In this document: piece by piece, positions 1 to 13,619 of the stretch
How positions within the stretch are numbered: position 1 is the stretch's first letter
How the letters are laid out: every line of letters starts with the position of its first letter
Origin: Moringa oleifera
Lineage: Eukaryota > Streptophyta > Magnoliopsida > Brassicales > Moringaceae
NCBI GenBank assembly: GCA_021397835.1
Contig: JAJFZO010000608.1
Location: 16,573-80,572 of the forward strand
Length of the DNA stretch: 64,000 nt
Direction: 5' to 3'
Made by a program: the position numbers and the translations under genes
The notes under the pieces: generated by a model
Seen by the model: only the letters and a program-made list of their open reading frames with translations
Databases searched by the model: none
Told to the model about the DNA's origin: nothing

Positions 1-1494
1 AAAACCCAAAACCCCTAAACCCTAAACCCTAAACCCTAAACCCTAACCTCGAACCCCGAACCCCGAACCCCCGAACCCCAGACCCCAGAGCCCCGAGCCC
101 AGAGCCCCGAGCCCCGAGCCCCGAAAAACCCAAAACCCAAAACCCAAAACCCTAAACCCTAAACCTTAAACCCAAAACCCTAAACCCTAAACCACTAAAA
201 CCCTAAACTTTAAACCCTAAACCCTCAACCCCGAACCCCGAACATCAAACCCTAAACCCGAACCTCAAACCCCGAACCCCAATGCCCTGAAACCTAGAAC
301 CCGAAATCTCTAACCCTGAACCTCAAACCCGAAACCTGGAAACCAAAACCCGAAACCCCGAACCTTGAACCCCAAACCCCCAAACCCCCAACCCATAACC
401 CTAAACCTTAAACCCTGAACCCGAAACCCGAAACCCCGAACCCCGAACCACGAAGCATAAACCCTTAACCCCAAACCCTAAACCCAAAACCCCAAACCCT
501 CAACCCCTCAACCCCTTAACCCCTAAAACCCTAAACCCCTAAACCCCAAGCCCCAAGCCCCAAGCCCTAAGCCCTAGGCCCCAAGCCCTAAAGCCCTAAA
601 GCCCTAAGCCCTAAGCCCTAAACCCAAAACCCCAAAAACCCTAAACCCAAAACGCTTAAACCCTTAACCCTTAAACCCCTAAACCCCTAACCCCTAAACC
701 CTTGAACCCTGAACCTTGAACCCTGAACCCTAACCCTAAACCCAAAGCCCAAACCCTTAGACCCTAGACCCAAGACCAGGGATACCAGACCTGAGAATCG
801 GACCCTGGACCTTGAGCCCTGAGCCTTGAGCCTTGAACTATGAGCCCTGATCCTTTATACGTGAACCTTGAACTGTGAACCTTGAACCCTGAGCCCTAAG
901 CCCTGAACATTGAGCCCTGAACCATGACTTCTAAACCCCTGAACCCATAACCCCAAACCTCAACCTCAAGCCCCGAGCCCCGAAACCCCTTAACATCAAA
1001 TCGAAAAACCCAAACCCTAAACCCTAGATCCCAGACCCCAGACATCAGACCCGAGACCTTATGAGCTTAAGACCCTTGGCTCTACACCCTAGACCCTTAG
1101 ACACCTAAGACCTTCAGACCCAGGACCTAAGACCCTAGACGTTAGAACCTAGACCTTAAACCCCTAACCTTAAGCCCCAAACCTAACCCTAAACCGCAAA
1201 CCCCAAACCAAAAACCCCCGAATCCCAATCCTCAAACCCCAAACCTCAAACCCAAAACCCCAAAACTCAAACCCTAAACCCCAAACCGCAAACCGCAAAC
1301 CGCAAACAGAATCCGAAGCCCCAAACCTCAAACCCTAAACCCTAAACCCGAAACTCGAAACCCGAAATCCGAAACCCTGAACCCAAAACCCTGAACGCTG
1401 AACTCAGAACCTTGAACCCTGAACCCTGACCCCAGAACCCTGAACCCTGACCCCTAAGCCCTGAACCGTGAACCCCAAACCCCAAACCCCAAAC

Positions 1495-1682
1495 TCACTT
1501 CTTTATAAAGATCTTTCGCCCCAACCCAACCATTTTTTTTTTAATGAAAGCTAGACCTAAGACTTCAACAGGAGTGATTTAGTTCCCTAATCTTTTCGGA
1601 AAACCTTGAGAAGGGAAATTCCTACGAGATTATTCATGAATGTAGGTCAGGCAAGGCCTTTCCCTATCACGATCGCCTTCCC
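1495..1682. repeat. 188-bp non-telomeric island, copy 1
   Basis: An ordinary-composition segment interrupts the C-rich repeats. It starts TCACTTCTTTATAAAG, has a short T run, and ends at CGATCGCCTTCCC. I see no open frame or RNA fold I recognise. It may be the remnant of the sequence that seeded the larger unit or of an old insertion. The two other copies are at 3,221-3,410 and 13,433-13,619. Confidence 0.8.
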
Positions 1683-3220
1683 AAAACCCTAAACCCCAAA
1701 ACCCAAAAGACTTAAACCCTAAACCCCTAACCCCTAAACCCAAAACCTAAAACCCAAAACCCAAAACTCTAATCCCAAAACCCTGAACCCTGAACCCTGA
1801 ACCCTGAACCCCGAACCCCAAACCCAAAACCCCTAAACCCTAAACCCCAAACCCCAAAACCCTAAACCCTAAACCCTAAACTCTAAACCTTAAACCAAAA
1901 ACCCTAAACCTTAAACCAAAAACCCTAAACCCAAAACCCTAAACCCCTAAAACCCTAAACCCTAAGCCCTAAACCCTAAACCCCGAACCTCGAACCCTGA
2001 ACCCCGAACCTCGAACCCCAAACCTAAACCTCGAACCTTGAACCCCGAAACCCTGAAACCTCAAACTCGAAACCCCGAACCCGGAACTTGGAACCCAGAA
2101 CCCGAAACCCCGAACCCCGAACCCCAAACCCCCAACCCACAACCCACAACCCTGAACCTTAAACCCTGAACCGTGAACCCGAAACCCGAAACCTCGAACC
2201 CCGAACCACGAACCACGAACCACAAACCCCTAACCCCAAACCCTCAACCCTCAACCCCTTAACCCCTAAACCCCAAGCCCCATGCCCTAAGCCCTAAAGC
2301 CCTAAGCCCTAAGCCCTAAACCCTAAACCCAAAACCCCAAAAACCCTAAACCCTAAACCCTTAAACCCCTAACCCTTAAACCCCTAACCCCTAAACCCTT
2401 AAACCTTGAACCCTGATCCCTGAACCCTGATCCCTGAACCTTGAACCCTGAACCCTGAACCCTAACCTTAAACCCAAAGCCCAAACCCTTAGACCTTAGA
2501 CCCAAGACCAGGGATCCCAGACCTGAGAATCGGACCCTGGACCTTGAGCCCGAAGCCTTGAGCCTTGAACTGTGAGCCCTGATCCCTGATCCGTGAACCT
2601 TGAACCATGAACCTTGAACCCTGAGCCCTAAGCCCTGAACATTGAGCCCTGAACCATGACTACTAAACCCCTGAACCCATAACCCCAAACCTCAACCTCA
2701 AGCCCCGAGCCCCGAAACCCCTTAACACCAAATGACAAAACCCTAAACCCTAGATCCCAAACCCCAGACCTCAGACCCAAGACCTTACGACCTTAAGACC
2801 CTTGGCTCTAGACCCTAGAACCTTAGACACCTAAGACCTTCAGACCCAGGACCTAAGACCCTAGACGTTAGAACCTAGACCTTAAACCCCTAACCTTAAG
2901 CCCCAAACCTAACCCTAAACCGCAAACCCCAAACCCAAAACCCCCGAATCCCAAACCTCAAACCCCAAACCTCAAACCCAAAACCCCAAAACTCAAACCC
3001 TAAACCCCAAACCGCAAACCGCAAACCGCAAACAGAATCCGAAGCCCCAAACCTCAAACCCTAAACCCTAAACCCAAAACTCGAAACCCAAAATCCGAAA
3101 CCCTGAACCCGAAACCCTGAACGCTGAACTCAGAACCTTGAACCCTGAACCCTGACCCCAGAACCCTGAACCCTGACCCCTAAGCCCTGAACCGTGAACC
3201 CCAAACCCCAAACCCCAAAC

Positions 3221-3410
3221 TCACTTCTTTATAAAGATCTTCCGCCCCAACCCAACCATTTTTTTTTTTTAATGAAAGCTAGACCTAAGACTTCAACAGG
3301 AGTGATTTAGTTCCCTAATCTTTTCGGAAAACCTTGAGAAGGGAAATTCCTACGAGATTATTCATGAATGTAAGTCAGGCAAGGCCTTTCCTTATCACGA
3401 TCGCCTTCCC
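3221..3410. repeat. 188-bp non-telomeric island, copy 2
   Basis: Near-identical to the island at 1,495-1,682, 1,726 bp downstream of it. The visible differences are the length of the T run and a few substitutions such as TTTCGCC to TTCCGCC. Confidence 0.8.
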
Positions 3411-3546
3411 AAAACCCTAAACCCCAAAACCCAAAAGACTTAAACCCTAAACCCCTAACCCCTAAACCCAAAACCCAAAACCCAAAACTCTATTCCCAAA
3501 ACCCTGAACCCTGAACCCTGAACCCTGAACCCCGAACCCCAAACCC

Positions 3547-4668
3547 AAAACCCAAAACCCCTAAACCCTAAACCCTAAACCCTAAACCCTAACCTCGAAC
3601 CCCGAACCCCGAACCCCCGAACCCCAGACCCCAGAGCCCCGAGCCCAGAGCCCCGAGCCCCGAGCCCCGAAAAACCCAAAACCCAAAACCCAAAACCCTA
3701 AACCCTAAACCTTAAACCCAAAACCCTAAACCCTAAACCACTAAAACCCTAAACTTTAAACCCTAAACCCTCAACCCCGAACCCCGAACATCAAACCCTA
3801 AACCCGAACCTCAAACCCCGAACCCCAATGCCCTGAAACCTAGAACCCGAAATCTCTAACCCTGAACCTCAAACCCGAAACCTGGAAACCAAAACCCGAA
3901 ACCCCGAACCTTGAACCCCAAACCCCCAAACCCCCAACCCATAACCCTAAACCTTAAACCCTGAACCCGAAACCCGAAACCCCGAACCCCGAACCACGAA
4001 GCATAAACCCTTAACCCCAAACCCTAAACCCAAAACCCCAAACCCTCAACCCCTCAACCCCTTAACCCCTAAAACCCTAAACCCCTAAACCCCAAGCCCC
4101 AAGCCCCAAGCCCTAAGCCCTAGGCCCCAAGCCCTAAAGCCCTAAAGCCCTAAGCCCTAAGCCCTAAACCCAAAACCCCAAAAACCCTAAACCCAAAACG
4201 CTTAAACCCTTAACCCTTAAACCCCTAAACCCCTAACCCCTAAACCCTTGAACCCTGAACCTTGAACCCTGAACCCTAACCCTAAACCCAAAGCCCAAAC
4301 CCTTAGACCCTAGACCCAAGACCAGGGATACCAGACCTGAGAATCGGACCCTGGACCTTGAGCCCTGAGCCTTGAGCCTTGAACTATGAGCCCTGATCCT
4401 TTATACGTGAACCTTGAACTGTGAACCTTGAACCCTGAGCCCTAAGCCCTGAACATTGAGCCCTGAACCATGACTTCTAAACCCCTGAACCCATAACCCC
4501 AAACCTCAACCTCAAGCCCCAAGCCCCGAAACCCCTTAACATCAAATCGAAAAACCCAAACCCTAAACCCTAGATCCCAGACCCCAGACATCAGACCCGA
4601 GACCTTATGAGCTTAAGACCCTTGGCTCTACACCCTAGACCCTTAGACACCTAAGACCTTCAGACCCA
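3547..4668. repeat. Near-identical duplicate of the window's first 1.1 kb
   Basis: Bases 1-~1,120 recur at 3,547-4,668 (offset 3,546 bp) with almost no differences, including irregular words such as GATCCTTTATACGTG and the run around AACATCAAATCG. The copies part where unit 1 reads GACCTAAGACCCTAGACG and this one reads GACCCAAGACCCAAG. Such identity in a tract whose other units are clearly diverged points to a recent duplication or gene-conversion event between neighbouring subtelomeric units. Confidence 0.8.
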
Positions 4669-7600
4669 GGACCCAAGACCCAAGAACCTAGACCTTAAAC
4701 CCCTAACCTTAACCCCCAAACCTAACCCTAAACCCCAAACCCAAAACCCCAAAGCCCAAACCCCAAACCGCAAACCGCAAACCGTAAATCGCAAACCCCA
4801 AACCCTAAACCCTAAACCTCAAACCCTAAACCCTAAACCCGAAACCTTGAACCCTGAACCCTGACCCCGAAACCCTGAACCCTGACCCCTAACCCCTGAA
4901 CCCTGAACCCTGAATCCATAACCCCAAACCCAAAACCCTAAACCCCAAAACCCAAAACCCAAAACCCTAAACCCAAAACCCAAAACCCAAAACTCTAATC
5001 CCAAAACCCCAAACCCTAAAACCCTAAACCCTAAACCCTCAACCTCGAAAACCAAACCCTGAACCTTGAACCTCAAACCTCGAACTCGAACCTCGAACCA
5101 CGAACCCCGAAACCCTGAACCTCAAACCCGAAAACCCGAACCCTAAACTCTGAACCCAAAACCTGGAACCCAAAACCCGAAACCCCGAACCCCGAACCCC
5201 AAACCCCCAAACCTCCAACCCACAACCCTGAACCTTAAACCCTGAACCCTGACACTGAACCCGAAACCCGAAACCCCGAACCCGAACCCCGAACCACGAA
5301 CCATAAACCCCTAACCCCAAACCCCAAACCCTCAACCCCTCAACCCCTAAAACCCTAAACCCCTAAACCCCAAGCCCCAAGCCCTAAGCCCTAAAGCCCT
5401 AAAACCCAAAACCCCTAACCCCTAAACCCCTAAACCCTTAAACCCTGAACCTTGAACCCTGAACCCTGATCCTTGAACCCTGAACCCTGAACCCTAACCC
5501 TAAACCCAAAGCCCAAACCCTTAGACCCTAGACCCAAGACCAGGGATCCCAGACCTGAGAATCGGACCCTGGACCCTGTGCCCTGAGCCTTGAGCCTTGA
5601 ACCGTGAACCTTGAACCCTGAGCCCTAAGCCCTGAACATTGAGCCCTGAACCATGACTACTAAACCCCTGAACCCATAACCCCAAACCTCAACCTCAAGC
5701 CTCGAGCCCCGAAACCCCTTAACACCAAATCGCAAAACCCTAAACCCTAAACCCCAGATCCCAGACCCCAAACCTTACGACCTTAAGACCCTTGACTCTA
5801 GACTCTAGACTATTAGACACCTAAGATATTCAGACCCAGGACCCAAGACCCTAGACCCTAGAACCTAGACCTTAAACCCATAACCTTAACCCCCAAACCT
5901 AACCCCAAACCCCAAACTAAAAACCCCAAAATCCAAACCGCAAACCGTAAACCGTAAACCCCAAACCCCAAACCTCAAACCCTAAACCCTAAACCCGAAA
6001 CCCGAAACTCGAAACCTGAAACCCGAAACCCAGAACTCGAAACCCTAAACCTTGAACCCTGAACCCTGACCCCGAAACCCTGAACCCTGACCCCTAACCC
6101 CTAAACCCTGCACCATGAATCTAAAACCCTAAACCCAAAACCCAAAGCCCCTAAACCCAAAAACCCAAAACCCAAAACCCCTAACCCCAAAACCTAAAAC
6201 CCAAAACCCAAAACTCTAATCCCAAAACCCTGAACCCTGAACCCTGAACCCTGAACCCCGAACCCCAAACCCAAAACCCCTAAACCCTAAACCCCAAACC
6301 CCAAAACCCTAAACCCTAAACCCTAAACCCTAAACTCTAAACCTTAAACCAAAAACCCTAAACCTTAAACCAAAAACCCTAAACCCTAAACCCAAAACCC
6401 TAAACCCCTAAAACCCTAAACCCTAAGCCCTAAACCCTAAACCCCGAACCTCGAACCCCAAACCTGAACCTCGAACCTTGAACCCCGAAACCCTGAAACC
6501 TCAAACTCGAAACCCCGAACCCGAAACTTGCAACCCAGAACCCGAAACCCCGAACCCCGAACCCCAAACCCCCAAACCCCCAACCCACAACCCTGAACCT
6601 TAAACCCTGAACCGTGAACCCGAAACCCGAAACCCCGAACCCCGAACCACGAACCACGAACCATAAACCCCTAACCCCAAACCCCAAACCCTCAACCCTC
6701 AACCCCTTAACCCCTAAAACCCTAAACCCCTAAACCCCAAGCCCCAAGCCCCAAGCCCTAAAGCCCTAAAGCCCTAAGCCCTAAGCCCTAAACCCAAAAC
6801 CCCAAAAACCCTAAACCCTAAACGCTTAAACCCTAAACCCTTAAACCCCTAAACCCCTAACCCCTAAACCCTTGAACCCTGAACCTTGAACCCTGAACCC
6901 TAACCCTAAACCCAAAGCCCAAATCCTTAGACCCTAGACCCAAGACCAGGGATACCAGACCTGAGAATCGGACCCTGGACCTTGAGCCCTGAGCCTTGAG
7001 CCTTGAACTATGAGCCCTGATCCTTTATACGTGAACCTTGAACCGTGAACCTTGAACCCTGAGCCCTAAGCCCTGAACATTGAGCCCTGAACCATGACTT
7101 CTAAACCCCTGAACCCATAACCCCAAACCTCAACCTCAAGCCCCAAGCCCCGAAACCCCTTAACATCAAATCGAAAAACCCAAACCCTAAACCCTAGATC
7201 CCAGACCCCAGACATCAGACCCGAGACCTTATGAGCTTAAGACCCTTGGCTCTACACCCTAGACCCTTAGACACCTAAGACCTTCAGACCCTAGAACCTA
7301 GACCTTAAACCCCTAACCTTAACCCCTAAACCTAAACCTAAACCCCAAACCCAAAACCCCAAAGCCCAAACCCCAAACCGCAAACCGCAAACCGTAAATC
7401 GCAAACCCCAAACCCTAAACCCTAAACCTCAAACCCTAAACCCTAAACCCAAAACCTTGAACCCTGAACCCTGACCCCGAAACCCTGAACCCTGACCCCT
7501 AACCCCTGAACCCTGAACCCTGAATCCAAAACCCCAAACCCAAAACCCCTAAACCCCAAAACCCAAAACCCCAAAACCCCTAACCCCAAAACCCAAAACC

Positions 7601-10600
7601 CTAAACCCAAAACCCAAAACCCAAAACTCTAATCCCAAAACCCCAAACCCTGAACCCCGAACCCCAAACCCAAAACCCCTAAACCCTAAACCCCAAACCC
7701 CAAAACCCAAAACCCTAAACCCTAAACCCTAAACCTTAAACCAAAAACCCTAAACCTTAAACCCTAAACCCTAAACCCCTAAAACCCTAAACCCTAAACC
7801 CTCAACCTCGAAAACCGAACCCTGAACCTTGAACCTCAAACCTCGAACCCGAACCTCGAACCACGAACCCCGAAACCCTGAAACCTAAAACCCGAAACCC
7901 CGAACCCTAAACTCTGAACCCAAAACCTGGAACCCACAATCCGAAACCCCGAACCCCGAACCCCAAACCCCCAAACCTCCAACCCACAACCCTGAACCTT
8001 AAACCCTGAACCCTGACACTGAACCCGAAACCCGAAACCCCGAACCCGAACCCCGAACCACGAACCATAAACCCCTAACCCCAAACCCCAAACCCTCAAC
8101 CCTCAACCCCTTAACCCCTAAAACCCTAAACCCCTAAACCCAAAGCCCCAAGCCCCAAGCCCTAAGCCCTAAAGCCCTAAGCCCTAAACCCAAAACCCCT
8201 AACCCCTAAACCCCTAAACCCTTAAACCCTGAACCTTGAACCCTGAACCCTGATCCCTGAACCCTGAACCTTGAACCCTAACCCTAAACCCAAAGCCCAA
8301 ACCCTTAGACCCTAGACCCAAGACCAGGGATCCCAGACCTGAGAATCGGACCCTGGACCCTGTGCCCTGAGCCTTGAGCCTTGAACCGTGAACCTTGAAC
8401 CCTGAGCCCTAAGCCCTGAACATTGAGCCCTGAACCATGACTACTAAACCCCTGAACCCATAACCCCAAACCTCAACCTCAAGCCTCGAGCCCCGAAACC
8501 CCTTAACACCAAATCGCAAAACCCTAAACCCCAGATCCCAGACCCCAGACCTTACGACCTTAAGACCCTTGACTCTAGACTCTAGACTATTAGACACCTA
8601 AGACATTCAGACCCAGGACCCAAGACCTTAGACCCTAGAACCTAGACCTTAAACCCATAACCTTAACCCCCAAACCTAACCCCAAACCCCAAACTAAAAA
8701 CCCCAAAATTCAAACCGCAAACCGTAAACCGTAAACCCCAAACCCTAAACCCCAAACCCCAAACCTCAAACCCTAAACCCTAAACCCGAAACTCAAAACT
8801 CGAAACCTGAAACCCGAAACCCAGAACTCGAAACCCTAAACCTTGAACCCTGAACCCTGACCCCGAAACCCTGAACCCTGACCCCTAACCCCTAAACCCT
8901 GCACCATGAATCTAAAACCCTAAACCCAAAACCCAAAGCCCCTAAACCCAAAAACCCAAAACCCCTAACCCCAAAACCCAAAACCCAAAACCTAAAACCC
9001 AAAACTCTAATCCCAAAACCCTGAACCCTGAACCTTGAACCCTGAACCCCGAACCCCAAACCTAAAACCCCTAAACCCTAAACCCCAAACCCCAAAACCC
9101 TAAACCCTAAACCCTAAACCCTAAACTCTAAACCTTAAACCAAAAACCCTAAACCTTAAACCAAAAACCCTAAACCCAAATCCTAAACCCCTAAAACCCT
9201 AAACCCTAAGCCCTAAACCCTAAACCCCGAACCTCGAACCCTGAACCCCGAACCTCGAACCCCAAACCTGAACCTCGAACCTTGAACCCCGAAACCCTGA
9301 AACCTCAAACTCGAAACCCCGAACCCGGAACTTGGAACCCAGAACCCGAAACCCCGAACCCCGAACCCCAAACCCCCAAACCCCCAACCCACAACCCTGA
9401 ACCTTAAACCCTGAACCGTGAACCCGAAACCCGAAACCCCGAACCACGAACCACGAACCATAAACCCCTAACCCCAAACCCCAAACCCTCAACCCTCAAC
9501 CCCTTAACCCCTAAAACCCTAAACCCCTAAACCCAAAGCACCAAGCCCCAAGCCCTAAGCCCTAGGCCCCAAGCCCTAAAGCCCTAAAGCCCTAAGCCCT
9601 AAACCCAAAACCCCAAAAACCCTAAACCCTAAACCCTTAAACCCTTAACCCTTAAACCCCTAAACCCCTAACCCCTAAACCCTTGAACCCTGAACCTTGA
9701 ACCCTGAACCCTAACCCTAAACCCAAAGCCCAAACCCTTAAACCCTAGACCCAAGACCAGGGATACCAGACCTGAGAATCGGACCCTGGACCTTGAGCCC
9801 TGAGCCTTGAGCCTTGAACAATGAGCCCTGATCCTTTATACGTGAACCTTGAACCGTGAACCTTGAACCCTGAACCCTAAGCCCTGAACATTGAGCCCTG
9901 AACCATGACTTCTAAACCCCTGAACCCATAACCCCAAACCTCAACCTCAAGCCCCGAGCCCCGAAACCCCTTAACATCAAATCGAAAAACCCAAACCCTA
10001 AACCCTAGATCCCAAACCCCAGACATCAGACCCGAGACCTTATGAGCTTAAGACCCTTGGCTCTACACCCTCGACCCTTAGACACCTAAGACCTTCAGAC
10101 CCAGGACCCAAGACCCTAGAACCTAGACCTTAAACCCCTAACCTTAACCCCCAAACCTAACCCTAAACCCCAAACCCAAAACCCCAAAGCCCAAACCCCA
10201 AACCCCAAACCGCAAACCACAAACCGTAAATCGCAAACCCCAAACCCTAAACCCTAAACCCTGAACCCGTAACCTTGAACCCTGAACCCTAACCCCGAAA
10301 CCCTGAACCCTGACCCCTAACCCCTGAACCCTGAACCCTGAATCCACAACCCCAAACCCAAAACCCCTAAACCCCAAAACCCCTAAACCCCTAACCCCAA
10401 AACCCAAAACCCAAAACTCTAATCCCAAAACCCCAAACCCTGAACCCCGAACCCCAAACCCAAAACCCCTAAACCCTAAACCCCAAACCCCAAAACCCAA
10501 AACCCTAAACCCTAAACCCTAAACCTTAAACCAAAAACCCTAAACCTTAAACCCTAAACCCTAAACCCCTAAAACCCTAAACCCTAAACCCTCAACCTCA

Positions 10601-11317
10601 AAAACCGAACCCTGAACCTTGAACCTCAAACCTCGAACCCGAACCTCGAACCACGAACCCCGAAACCCTGAAACCTCAAACCCGAAACCCCGAACCCTAA
10701 ACTCTGAACCCAAAACCTGGAACCCAAAACCCTAAACCCTAAACCTTAAACCAAAAACCCTAAACCTTAAACCCTAAACCCCTAAAACCCTAAACCCTAA
10801 ACCCTCAACCTCGAAAACCGAACCCTGAACCTTGAACCTCAAACCTCGAACCCGAACCTCGAACCACGAACCCCGAAACCCTGAAACCTCAAACCCGAAA
10901 CCCCGAACCCTAAACTCTGAACCCAAAACCTGGAACCCAGAACCCGAAACCCCGAACCCCGAACCCCAAACCCCCAAACCTCCAACCCACAACCCTGAAC
11001 CTTAAACCCTGAACCCTGACACTGAACCCGAAACCCGAAACCCCGAACCCGAACCCCGAACCACGAACCATAAACCCCAAACCCCAAACCCCAAACCCTC
11101 AACCCTCAACCCCTTAACCCCTAAAACCCTAAACCCCTAAACCCAAAGCCCCAAGCCATAAGCCCTAAAGCCCTAAGCCCTAAACCCAAAACCCCTAACC
11201 CCTAAACCCCTAAACCCTTAAACCCTGAACCTTGAACCCTGAACCCTGATCCCTGAACCCTGAACCTTGAACCCTAACCCTAAACCCAAAGCCCAAACCC
11301 TTAGACCCTAGACCCAA
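4320..11317. repeat. Alternating two-unit (dimeric) higher-order repeat, ~2.6-3.0 kb
   Basis: Units whose marker reads GGGATACCAG (4,320; 6,944; 9,755) alternate with units whose marker reads GGGATCCCAG (5,538; 8,322; 11,318). The first type also carries GATCCTTTATACGTG and the second CCCTGTGCCCTGAGCC. Like-to-like distances are 2,624 and 2,811 bp for the first type and 2,784 and 2,996 bp for the second. The amplified unit is therefore a pair of ~1.4-kb monomers. Confidence 0.75.
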
Positions 11318-13432
11318 GACCAGGGATCCCAGACCTGAGAATCGGACCCTGGACCCTGTGCCCTGAGCCTTGAGCCTTGAACCGTGAACCTTGAACCCTG
11401 AGCCCTAAGCCCTGAACATTGAGCCCTGAACCATGACTACTAAACCCCTGACCCCATAACCCCAAACCTCAACCTCAAGCCTCGAGCCCCGAAACCCCTT
11501 AACACCAAATCGCAAAACCCTAAACCCTAAACCCCAGATCCCAGACCCCAGACCTTACGACCTTAAGACCCTTGACTCTAGACTCTAGACTATTAGACAC
11601 CTAAGACATTCAGACCCAGGACCCAAGACCCTAGACCCTAGAACCTAGACCTTAAACCCATAACCTTAACCCCCAAACCTAACCCCAAACCCCAAACTAA
11701 AAACCCCAAAATCCAAACCGCAAACCGTAAACCCCAAACCCTAAACCCCAAACCCCAAACCTCAAACCCTAAACCCGAAACCCGAAACTCGAAACCTGAA
11801 ACCCGAAACCCAGAACTCGAAACCCTAAACCTTGAACCCTGAACCCTGACCCCGAAACCTTGAACCCTGACCCCTAACCCCTAAACCCTGCACCATGAAT
11901 CTAAAACCCTAAACCCAAAACCCAAAGCCCCTAAACCCAAAAACCCAAAACCCAAAACCCCTAACCTCAAAACCCAAAACCCAAAACCTAAAACCCAAAA
12001 CCCAAAACTCTAATCCCAAAACCCTGAACCCTGAACCCTGAACCCTGAACCCCGAACCCCAAACCTAAAACCCCTAAACCCTAAACCCCAAACCCCAAAA
12101 CCCTAAACCCTAAACCCTAAACCCTAAACTCTAAACCTTAAACAAAAAACCCTAAACCTTAAACCAAAAACCCTAAACCCAAGACCCTAAACCCCTAAAA
12201 CCCTAAACCCTAAGCCCTAAACCCTAAACCCCGAACCTCGAACCCTGAACCTCGAACCCCAAACCTGAACCTCGAACCTTGAACCCCGAAACCCTGAAAC
12301 CTCAAACTCGAAACCCCGAACCCGGAACTTGGAACCCAGAACCCGAAACCACGAACCCCGAACCCCGAACCCCAAACCCCCAAACCCCCAACCCACAACC
12401 CTGAACCTTAAACCCTAAACCGTGAACCCGAAACCCGAAACCCCGAACCCCAAACCACGAACCACGAACCATAAACCCCTAACCCCAAACCCCAAACCCT
12501 CAACCCTCAACCCCTAAACCCCAAGCCCCATGCCCTAAGCCCTAAAGCCCTAAGCCCTAAGCCCTAAACCCTAAACCCAAAACCCCAAAAACCCTAAACC
12601 CTAAACCCTTAAACCCCTAACCCCTAAACCCTTAAACCTTGAACCTTGAACCCTGATCCCTGATCCCTGAACCTTGAACCCTGAACCCTGAACCCTAACC
12701 CTAAACCCAAAGCCCAAACCCTTAGACCCTAGACCCAAGACCAGGGATCCCAGACCTGAGAATCGGACCCTGGACCTTGAGCCTTGAACTGTGAGCCCTG
12801 ATCCCTGATCCGTGAACCTTGAACCATGAACCTTGAACCCTGAGCCCTAAGCCCTGAACATTGAGCCCTGAACCATGACTACTAAACCCCTGAACCCATA
12901 ACCCCAAACCTCAACCTCAAGCCCCGAGCCCCGAAACCCCTTAACACCAAATCACAAAACCCTAAACCCCAGATCCCAAACCCCAGACCTCAGACCCGAG
13001 ACCTTACGACCTTAAGACCCTTGGCTCTAGACCCTAGACCCTTAGACACCTAAGACCTTCAGACCCAGGACCTAAGACCCTAGACGTTAGAACCTAGACC
13101 TTAAACCCCTAACCTTAAGCCCCAAACCTAACCCTAAACCGCAAACCCCAAACCCTAAACCCACGAATCCCAAACCTCAAACCCCAAACCTCAAATCCAA
13201 AACCCCAAAACTCAAACCCTAAACCCCAAACCGCAAACCGAAAACCGCAAACAGAATCCGAAACCCCAAACCTCAAACCCTAAACCCTAAACCCAAAACT
13301 CGAAACCCAAAATCCGAAACCCTGAACCCGAAACCCTGAACGCTGAACTCTGAACCTTGAACCCTGAACCCTGACCCCAGAACCCTGAACCCTGACCCCT
13401 AAGCCCTGAACCGTGAACCCCAAACCCCAAAC

Positions 13433-13619
13433 TCACTTCTTTATAAAGATCTTCCGCCCCAACCCAACCATTTTTTTTTAATGAAAGCTAGACCTAAGAC
13501 TTCAACAGGAGTGATTTAGTTCCCTAATCTTTTCGCAAAACCTTGAGAAGGGAAATTCCTACGAGATTATTCATGAATGTAGGTCAGGCAAGGCCTTTCC
13601 CTATCACGATCGCCTTCCC
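13433..13619. repeat. 188-bp non-telomeric island, copy 3
   Basis: Third copy, ten kilobases further in and again in a unit with the GGGATCCCAG-type neighbour. The six intervening units lack it. The island therefore marks a sub-type of unit found at both ends of the array but not in the middle. Confidence 0.8.

Noticed and set aside
1..46. True functional telomere
   Set aside because: Only four or five clean CCCTAAA units are present; the rest is heavily degenerate, so the actual telomere would lie outside the window.
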